From positions 19,842 through 38,887 of the forward strand of contig QKYT01000450.1 of the NCBI GenBank assembly GCA_003550305.1: DNA of 19,046 nt. Reading direction: 5' to 3'. Position 1 is the stretch's first letter, and each line of letters opens with the position of its first letter. The position numbers and the translations under genes were made by a program. Source of the DNA: Glomus cerebriforme (taxonomy: Eukaryota; Glomeromycota; Glomeromycetes; Glomerales; Glomeraceae). Positions 10,247 through 17,504 of the stretch are shown here, one piece after another. The notes below the pieces were generated by a model, which made no database searches, was not told the origin of the DNA, and worked only from the letters and a program-made list of their open reading frames with translations.

Positions 10247-12277
10247 TCAAACCCAAGTAATATAATCTATGAATAAAATTAATTAGTTTATGAACTTAAT
10301 TATATATCATTTAACATATGGGAGAGAAATTCCTGATTAATCGCTGATGATCAATGGATGCTCCAATTTTCAAATCCCAGTAATTTCCTCAAAGGCGAAT
10401 ATCCAAGAATTGCTCCATTTCTCTTAGCACAAGGACGTAAAATCATTTTAGATGAAGATCTGACAAAACCATCTCTTATTAACTGTCCAGAGAACGCATC
10501 CCAGATATTAAAAATCCTCAAGTTTAATTCATTACTTACAATGATTATTAGTATTACTGGAATTAATATCCTTAACAATATCAAATTCAAGTTCTCGTGT
10601 CAAATAATCTATATTATAATTAATATAATTTAATATAATTAAAATTTTATTTATCTTTAAAAATAAAAAGAAAATAAACATTACCTTTATTTTTGCTTAA
10701 TTTGATTTTTTTAATGCCTTTATCTAAAATAGTAAATAAAAAATATTATAGACCATTGAATTAATTGATAATTTATTACAAAAGATTTTTTTACCTTTAA
10801 CATCGTCTTCAATATCTCCAATCAACTTACTATCAAACTTTCTTTTACCTTCTTTTGTGTTGCTTGGATCATAATATAATGAGCCTAGTTAAAATAAAAA
10901 AAAAACAATATTATAAATCTTTATTCTCCTATTTTTTTAAAAAAAATGATGCTATCAATAAAAACAATACTTTGAGTCTTTAAATTTCTGGTTGACTCTG
11001 CAGATTTTATCATTGCACTCAATGATCTACTTTTATATATAGCACCTGGATTATTTGTTGTTATAGGTCCAATGTCCGATGACTTAGTAATTTTGACTGA
11101 GTTATATTTATCGCCCAGCAACATCAGACTAACTTTTAATGTTATATTAATAACTGTTGGTCTTTTATTTGGATCGGAATGACAACATTCCTTCATTAAT
11201 TTGATGTAACCTTTAGGTGCATTTGTAACAATTGGAGGACGAAGACCATCACATATTTCAAGAATAAGATCTGTATCATGAGGTTTGTCCCAAAAAGGCC
11301 TTCTACCTGTCATTAATTCCCACATAATCATACCAAAGCCATATATATCTGACGCTTTAGTGTACTTTTGTCCTTGAAGAACCTCTGGAGCAACATATGG
11401 AATAATTCCGTAAATCTCATTATCATCATCCTCTAATGCAGATTTACTTATTCCAAAATCTCCTATTACCACTGATACTGCTGATCCAGGTTGATTTTTA
11501 ATGAAAATATTTCCACTATGAAAATCTTTGTGAATAATATTTGCACCATGTACGTTTTCAAGACCACATAATATATCAGATAGCATACATAACTTAGTAT
11601 GCCAACTATAATTAAAAAAATCATAAGCTATATAATGTGCTAAATCTCCTTTTCTATAATAAGGTGAAATTATCATAAAATTTTTGGTAATAGGATGTTG
11701 AGTGATTCCATAATATTCATTAATAACACCAAAATCCGAGTTAATATTATAAAATATTTTAAGCTGTAACACAAAATTTTAAAATTAAACCATTAAATTT
11801 TAATATTAAAAATATATATATATATATATTGAAACAAGATTACTCTACCTCATTTAACTCTTTAGATTTGATGTTTTCAGAATTATTAAGTTCCTTAAGA
11901 GCAACTATCACTTCTTCATTATAATAATTATAATGATACCATTGGACATGAAAATCCCAATCAGTTATTGGTCCATCAATCCAGGTGGCTTTATAAATTT
12001 TGCTAAATCCTCCTTCAACAATAAATTCTACATTTTTAAACTTATCATATGGGACAAATTCCAATGCCGCAAATTTATTGCAATTTATTTTGGTGTAACT
12101 TATAAAATCATCAATAACTTTGTTTCCACTTATTAGCGAAGCCATTTTTGCTTTATTATCATAACATAGAAAACAAATCACATGAACTTTAAGCCATCCG
12201 ATAAAACTTGTACTTAAAATATGTAAATGGATGCAACCATAGAAAAATGTTTGATAAAGGTGATATTGGATTTTCAA
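10247..12277 (-). CDS. TKL-like protein kinase 2, six predicted exons
   Basis: Predicted minus-strand exons: 12277-11849, 11763-10971, 10884-10795, 10723-10685, 10608-10540 and 10266-10247, about 479 aa. The phase-0 intron follows LNE (E143); the others are phase 1. Kinase features: GGFSKI 89-94, K128, HKD 221-223 with HSGN, DFG 245-247, APE about 268-270. All catalytic residues are present, so activity is plausible; the substrate is unknown. The head is odd: only one Cys pair (C35/C38) remains and residues 1-32 do not match the paralogues, so the true start may be M45 (12145) or lie in a missed upstream exon. Tail exons encode SLYYDPSNTKEGKRKFDSKL, GIKKIKLSKNKG and DYLTRELEFDI. Exon 10884-10795 fuses two exons that are separate in kinase 3. 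If the last donor at 10539 is not used, translation stops at 10532. The last exon is damaged (YITWV then stop), and its intron carries a large insertion. Confidence 0.82.
10322..10525 (+). other. about 200-bp coding-like insertion inside the last intron of kinase 2
   Basis: The last intron of kinase 2 is 273 bp (10539-10267), against 72 bp in kinase 3 (15408-15479) and 70 bp in kinase 1 (4208-4277). Both intron edges still match kinase 3 (AAACTAATTAATTTTATT before the acceptor). The extra DNA is distinctly less AT-rich and is open on the plus strand, opposite to kinase 2, with residues NFLKGEYPRIAPFLLAQGRK, KIILDEDLTKPSLINCPENA and SQILKIL. The segment RIAPFLLAQGRK resembles the palm region of plasmid/transposon-type family B DNA polymerases, a tentative recollection only. 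No terminal repeats or target-site duplication are evident. A copied gene fragment is the simplest reading. Confidence 0.55.
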
Positions 12278-13048
12278 TTTTTTATATTTCGAATTAATTT
12301 TAGAGCACTGACCTAAGGAATTGTTTCCACTTTTTCTCTAATAATAATTATTTCGTCAGTGATAATAAATATTAAAAAAGCGAAATCCAAGAATAAAAAA
12401 GAATGCTCAATAAAAGAGAATTAGCAAAGAAAATCCATTGTCCATTTATAGAAATTTGGAAAATCATAATAGAAAGGTATAAAAGAATTATAATCGGAAA
12501 ATTTTATTAGTCGTAAGTCCGAATATTAATAATATTAACTAGAATTTTCTTGTCCTAAAGTAAAGTATTTTTACGATTAGTTTAATTAGTAGAGAAAAAA
12601 AAGCGTATGAACTGTACTGTATATAAAATGCAATAAGTTTTGAGAAAGGTTTTAGAATATTTGAAAAGTCGAAATTCGTTATATATTCACCAATTTTATC
12701 GAAGTCTATTTTGCCGATCAATTTGTTCGAAGTCCATTTCACTGAGATATTTCGCCACGAGCCGAAAATTGATGTTGAGGCAAAAGTGACGAAGTACATA
12801 TTTGTCAAAGGACATTTTTCTTCTTTTTTTCATTTTTTTACTTTATTTATTTATTTTTATAAATATTTTTTTTTTGAGAAAATTTATCATAAATAAAATA
12901 TAATACTATTTATTGTATATGTATTTTTGTGAAAATATTATATGGAAAGTTAAGATTGCTTGGTAAAATCTTTAAAATCATATACTTTCAGAGTGAAATA
13001 AATTTATACTCGTAATGGTCTATAATTATTTTATATTTACTATTTTAG
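12278..13048. other. spacer between divergent kinase 2 and the orphan tail exons
   Basis: This holds the 5' flank of kinase 2. Overlapping open frames at 12539-12808 (-) and 12711-12896 (+) lie in a slightly less AT-rich patch around 12690-12810 (plus-strand peptide FRHEPKIDVEAKVTKYIFVK). Neither shows a known domain, and both run into A/T homopolymer sequence, so I do not call a gene. The 50 bases before 13049 match the intron that precedes the KIKK tail exon in kinases 2 and 3 (shared ATGGTCTATA...ATTTTAG). Confidence 0.45.
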
Positions 13049-13231
13049 ACAAAAACATTAAAAAAATCAACAAAAATAATGGTAAACTTTCCTTCTTGTT
13101 ATTTAATTTTTATGATATAAGTTTAATAAAATTTATCTTTAGATTATTTAATGCGAGAACTTGAATTTGATATTGACAAAGAATTTGATTCAATAATTGT
13201 AAGTAATGATTATTCCGATACATCTATTTAA
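13049..13231 (+). pseudogene. orphan kinase tail exons without a kinase domain
   Basis: Two small exons of the kinase C-terminal tail stand alone here. Exon 13049-13081 encodes DKNIKKINKNNG and ends at GTAAAC; exon 13143-13198 encodes DYLMRELEFDIDKEFDSII and ends at GTAAGT. If that donor is not used the frame reads on to a stop at 13229-13231. They align with tail exons 15220-15258 and 15339-15407 of kinase 3, and the intron before them is conserved too. No kinase exon is found in the 770 bases upstream. The second exon is 56 nt instead of a multiple of three, so its frame is broken. It is the remnant of a former kinase copy tandem to kinase 3. Confidence 0.82.
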
Positions 13232-13236
13232 TTTTA

Positions 13237-13324
13237 TCCGGATTTGGGATCTAATTCAGGCTAAATTTATGATCATCTAATGTAGTAATTAGACGTTAAT
13301 CTTTGTATCGGATCCAAACTCCGA
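13237..13324. repeat. short inverted-repeat element just downstream of the orphan tail
   Basis: TCCGGATTTGGGATC (13237-13251) and GATCCAAACTCCGA (13311-13324) are near-complementary arms, with one indel and about two mismatches, flanking about 60 bp. It sits where the last intron of the lost kinase copy would have been. It may be a small MITE-like insertion; no target-site duplication is clear. Confidence 0.5.
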
Positions 13325-13397
13325 ATGCAATTGTTATGTATTACTTTGAGATATTGTATCATGTGTGACTAAAGAATTCTAAAATAGAATTTGTGAT

Positions 13398-13432
13398 TTT
13401 CGGAGTTAAAGTATAAACAAATTCCAGCGATT
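13398..13432 (+). promoter_or_regulatory. conserved TATA-containing upstream element of kinase 3
   Basis: TTTTCGGAGTTA followed by TATAAACAAATTCC is found here and again, almost unchanged, at about 16968-16993 upstream of the dead start near kinase 4. A TATAAAC lies at 13412-13418, about 190 nt before the kinase 3 start codon. Conservation of this block between two copies whose surroundings have diverged supports a core promoter role, though both could simply be recent duplicates. Confidence 0.5.
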
Positions 13433-13604
13433 AAAGAATTCTTTAATATTTAAAAAATATATAAAATATGTTGAGAATGAATATAATAAATAACTTTTTT
13501 GGGTCCTAAATTAATTATTTTGTTTATCTTTTATTACAATAGTTAATTTTTTTTTATTAAACTTATTTATTTATTATTTACAAAATTTTTAAGAACGAAA
13601 AATA

Positions 13605-15514
13605 ATGGATCAATCTGGCTCATTAACTAACCCCATTCCTGATGAAATTGGCACTTATTACATTTGGAAGCCTTTTGTGGAATGCAATGAATGCTGTCCT
13701 GATATAATTGTTGGAATTTGCCATAAATGTTATAAAGCAAAAATGATTCCGCATAGTGGAAACGAAGTTATTGATGATTTTATAAAGTACACAATAAAAA
13801 ATACTATAAATGATTATACTAAGATGGAATTTGTTCCATATGATAGGTTTAAAAATGTAGAATTTATTGCTGAAGGAGGATTTAGCCAAATCCATAAAGC
13901 CACCTGGATTGATGGTCCAGTAGCTTGGAATGATTTCAAACAGTTTAATCGTTCTGGTGAAAGGACGGTTGTTCTCAAGGAACTTAATAATTCTGAAAAT
14001 ATCAATTCTAAAGAGTTAAACGAGGTAGAACGATCCTATTTATATAAATTTTTTGATTATAAATTTTTATTGATAAATAATTTAATTTAAAATTTTTGTA
14101 TTTCAGCTCAAAATATTTTGTAATTTTAAGTCCACATCTTCCGTTAATAAATATTACGGAATCACTCAACATCCTATTACCAAAAATTTTATGATGATTA
14201 CAAATTATTATGAAAATAGAGATTTAACACATTATTTAGCTCGTGAATTTTTTAATATTGATTGGGAGGATAAGTTCTTTCTATTAATTGATACTATTAG
14301 CGGACTTAAAGATATACATGATGCAGATATTATTCACAAAGATTATCATAGCGGAAATATTTTTATTCAAGGTTTTTCAGCAGTAACGGGTGATTTTGGT
14401 TTAAGTAAATCTGCAATGGACGACGATGACAATGAAATTTATGGAATTATTCCATATGTTGCTCCAGAAGTTCTTCAAAGACAAAAATATACCAAGGCTT
14501 CAGACATATATAGTTTTGGTATGATTATGTGGGAATTATTGACAGGTAGAAGACCTTTTTGGGACAAAACTCATGATACAGACCTTATTATTGAAATATG
14601 TGATGGTCTTCGTCCTCCAATTCCTAAAGGTCATATTAGACCTCATGGAAATCTGGTGCTTAGAGATTATGTTAAATTAATGAAAGAATGTTGGGATCCT
14701 GATCCAAATAAAAGACCAACAGCTATTGATTTACTTGAAAGAATAAATAAGATTAGTAAATCTGACGAGTTTCCTAAAATTAAAAAAACGTCAGATATTG
14801 GACCTATAACGAATAATCCAGGTGCTATATATAAAAGTAGCTCATTGATTGAAATGATAAAATCTGCAGAATCTAGTAGAAGCCTCGGAAGCTTAAAAAT
14901 TCAAAGTATTGTCTTTAATAATAATATCTTTTTAAAAAAAAGCGAATACATGATAATAGACTTTACCTTATTTAATTAGGTTCATTATATTATGATTCAA
15001 ATAATAATAAATTTTCTAATGGTAACTATTAATTGTTTCATAAATTTATATCATTGTTAGTACTAATAATTTTGTACCTATTTTTTATGAAGGTAAAAGG
15101 AAGTTTGATGATAAGTTGATTGGAGATATTAAAGACAATGATAATAGTAAAAATCTTTGATTGTAATAAATTATCGATAAAATTCAATGGTCTATATTAA
15201 TTTTTATTTATTATTTTAGATAAAATCAATAAAAAGATCAAATTAAACAAAAATAAGGGTAAATTTCGGTTCTTTTTCTTTTCATTTGTTTTTAAAGATA
15301 AATTTTGATTATGTTAAATTATATAAATTACAATATAGATTATTTGACACGAGAACTTGAATTTGATATTGACAATGATATTAATTCTAATAATACTAAC
15401 AATTGTGGTAAGTGATATATTTTAATAATAATAATATAATTAAATTCGTAAACTAATTAATTTTATTAATAATACACAGATTATGCCACAAAAGAAATTG
15501 AGCTTGATATTTAA
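13605..15514 (+). CDS. TKL-like protein kinase 3, seven predicted exons
   Basis: Predicted exons: 13605-14024, 14107-14905, 14980-15021, 15093-15146, 15220-15258, 15339-15407 and 15480-15514, about 485 aa. The first intron is phase 0 after E140; all five tail introns are phase 1 and the internal tail exons are 42, 54, 39 and 69 nt. Domains: Cys pairs C27/C30 and C39/C42, SGNEVIDDF 51-59, kinase domain from about 84 with GGFSQI 91-96, K125, HKD 217-219 and HSGN, DFG 236-238, APE 259-261, then CWDPDPNKRPTA. All catalytic residues are present. A short insertion (GHIRPHGNLVLRD) after GLRPPI is unique among the four genes. Tail exons encode SSLYYDSNNNKFSNG, KRKFDDKLIGDI, KINKKIKLNKNKG, DYLTRELEFDI and DYATKEIELDI. 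Without splicing at 14906 the frame would stop at 14979. This is the most complete tail in the window and the template for the others. Confidence 0.87.
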
Positions 15515-16462
15515 TTCTTTTGGAGATATCTCGGATTAGCGTTTATTTTATTGATTTTTTTACCTTAAATCCTGTCGCTTTACACTTAACAAATATAATT
15601 TTTTGATTTGCTTTAATAGTAATTAAGTCAGTTTTTTAGTTTTTATCAATATGATCGTGTATATGTAAATTACCTGTAAAATTACTTTGATATATATTTA
15701 AATGTACAACGAATAGGAAATCTTTAAATTAGTTTTCATAGATTCCATATGCGACTATTTACTAATTAACGGTCGCATAAACTTCATTATTAAAATTAGA
15801 TTTGTTTATTGTATGTCACGCTGAGGTGTGCTGTCAACATAATTTAACAAAACTACATATAGACATATAGTAAAATTTACTATTAAATATTTTTCATATT
15901 AAATTATTTTACATTATAATTTATAATAATTTTCTAATTAAAATCGTTATATTTTTATTCTTTCATAAATTTGAATTTTTCTTACCATTTTTATTTCAAT
16001 TCTGCAATGACGTTCTAGATAACTCAAAAAAACTCTTCATATTAAAATACACCTTTGTGTTACTTTTTAATGATAAAAATCTTTTCCCTAATATTTTTTT
16101 CAAGAAAACAAGGTGTCCATTATTTTTCAAGTTATAAAATATTCATTTAAAGTTTTAATTTGTTCGGATGTTAATTTAGAACAAAAGTTATCAAGCTTTA
16201 TAATTAGCACCAATTTCTCATCAATGAAATACTGTACAGGCTAATAAATCAGAGACGAAGAATAATAATAAAAAAAAAGAAACCCCAATGAAATGATAAA
16301 TGAAACGGATGAGCAAAACTTGAGATTTGATACTAAAATCAGGACCCCGAAATATATATAAAAAGGTAGGGTCAGAGTTTGCGTATAATGATCATGTAAA
16401 TCTTTCCTTTTTTTGGTTTTTGGACAAATTCTGATAATGTCTGCCAGAAATTTACTATTAAT
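15515..16462. other. gene-free spacer after kinase 3
   Basis: No gene is recognised. An inverted pair TATGCGAC (15748-15755) / GTCGCATA (15772-15779) could form a hairpin with a 16-base loop. GACCC (about 16344) and GGGTC (about 16368) flank a TATATATAAAAA tract. The first bases are the kinase 3 3' flank, which shares TTTGATATTTAATTCTT-like sequence with the end of kinase 2. Confidence 0.5.
15748..15779. repeat. 8-bp inverted repeat (hairpin)
   Basis: TATGCGAC and GTCGCATA are perfect reverse complements separated by 16 bases. This is about 230 bases after the kinase 3 stop, so it could act in the transcript end region. That role is a guess. Confidence 0.4.
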
Positions 16463-16757
16463 TTTACATGTAATTTGATTTTAGTTACCGCACACCTAAT
16501 ATCACGTGGTGATTTGCATTTTAAAACGTCATACACTTTTTCCTAGTTGATATAGGTAAATATAAACCGTGCCCCATCTCTATAAAAGATCCAGGCGAGA
16601 CGGCCTCTCGTCAGGGGGATTTAATGAGAGTTCTAATTAGTATTAAGTTAAACTTTTTTCTTTAACTGTACTCAAGTTACTCATTGCGTCTTCGCATAAC
16701 TAAAAATAAAAATAGAATGTTGATCCGTGTTACATTACATGTAAAATTACATGTAAA
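16463..16757. repeat. possible MITE-like element with 14-bp inverted ends
   Basis: TTTACATGTAATTT (16463-16476) and its perfect reverse complement AAATTACATGTAAA (16744-16757) lie about 295 bp apart. The right end also has an extra TTACATGTAA copy at 16735-16744. The interior is less AT-rich and has no open frame. Because ACATGT is itself palindromic, the match is less striking than its length suggests. No target-site duplication is seen. Confidence 0.4.
16572..16617 (+). promoter_or_regulatory. TATAAAAG box followed by a GC-rich hairpin
   Basis: TATAAAAG (16581-16588) is followed at once by GGCGAGA (16594-16600), loop CGGCC, TCTCGTC (16606-16612), a seven-pair stem with one G:T. CCCC (16572-16575) and GGGG bracket the whole block. 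It is the most GC-rich stretch in the window. It could be a core promoter with a structured 5' end, or the interior of a repeat. There is no gene close downstream to support promoter function. Confidence 0.35.
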
Positions 16758-16819
16758 GTGGGCATTATGAAGTGGAGTTAAATTTTCAGGAGACCTCCAG
16801 AAGAATGTGAAACGCCCAC
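16758..16819. repeat. short inverted repeat GTGGGC/GCCCAC
   Basis: GTGGGCAT (16758-16765) faces ACGCCCAC (16812-16819) with one G:T-type mismatch, around a core containing AGGAGACCTCC. It directly adjoins the right end of the preceding element, so it may be a second nested element or a part of it. Confidence 0.4.
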
Positions 16820-16857
16820 GTATTCTTTTAGCTAAGATATTTAAATAATTAAATAAT

Positions 16858-16874
16858 CCTGCACTAAGTGCAGG
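16858..16874. repeat. perfect palindrome CCTGCACT-A-AGTGCAGG
   Basis: An 8-bp arm palindrome with a single central base. Eleven of its bases (CCTGCACTAAG) recur at 17260-17270. Such a palindrome can arise when two identical transposon ends meet, or when a terminal inverted repeat element excises. No element body is seen next to either copy. Confidence 0.6.
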
Positions 16875-16967
16875 TTTGGCTGACGGACATATTGAATAAA
16901 AAGAATAAAATAAAAACGCGATTGTTCATTATCCGTTATGTTACTTCTAAAATTCTACAAGAATTCT

Positions 16968-17200
16968 TTTCGGAGTTATATAAACAAATTCCGGTCAAAC
17001 CATTCTATTAGATTTCGATCAAAAAATTATTTAATATTTAGAGTATATATATAAATAATTTCTTTGGACCTAAATTAATTATCTTATTTAGAACGAAAAA
17101 GACACATGGACCAAATTTGCTCTTTAACTGACCCCATTTCTGAATGAAATTGACTCCGGAAATTAATTAATTGGAAATAGTAGTAAATGCAAATAGGAAT
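16968..17200 (+). pseudogene. dead duplicate of the kinase 3 promoter and first codons
   Basis: This block repeats the kinase 3 upstream region in order: CGGAGTTA-TATAAACAAATTCC (about 16971-16992), CCTAAATTAATTAT (about 17068-17083), GAACGAAAAA, then ATGGACCAAATTTGCTCTTT at 17106, matching kinase 3 residues MDQ..SLT.PI. The frame hits TGA after 13 codons (17145-17147), and the later part is scrambled, with only weak similarity to about 17200. No kinase domain follows before kinase 4. If transcription of kinase 4 starts at this TATA block, the 13-codon frame would be an upstream open frame in its leader. Confidence 0.75.
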
Positions 17201-17504
17201 TCCATAAATTTATAAATTTATGTCATTATCCATTGCTAAAATAATCACATGTCTGTATTCCTGCACTAAGCTAAATATATTAATTAAAAAGTCATTATTG
17301 TACTGTGGTTGATTGACACGAGTTCCTTACTTACAATTAAACTACTATTAGGTATGGTACATGCAGTTGCTAGGAAATCATATTTCTGCACAGTAAAAAA
17401 TAAATAAAAAATTATTTTCGTGAATTAAAAAATTTCTTGGATCCTAAATAATAATTGTCTCATTTTTTTTTTTAAAAAGACGAAAAAAAAATAATCGAAA
17501 AACC
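17201..17504. other. leader/spacer before kinase 4
   Basis: Contains the partial palindrome CCTGCACTAAG (17260-17270) and, close to the gene, a GGATCCTAAATAATAATTGT block followed by an A-rich run. This resembles the TCCTAAATTAATTAT block upstream of kinase 3 and of the dead start. No TATA box as clear as that in the duplicated block is seen here. Confidence 0.5.

Noticed and set aside
11933..12136. Plus-strand open frame opposite kinase 2 exon 1
   Set aside because: Antisense shadow of the kinase coding sequence; the same kind of shadow lies opposite kinase 3 exon 1.
12539..12896. Overlapping open frames on both strands (89 and 61 codons)
   Set aside because: They overlap each other and run into homopolymer tracts; no motif recognised. 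Kept only as a comment in the spacer entry.
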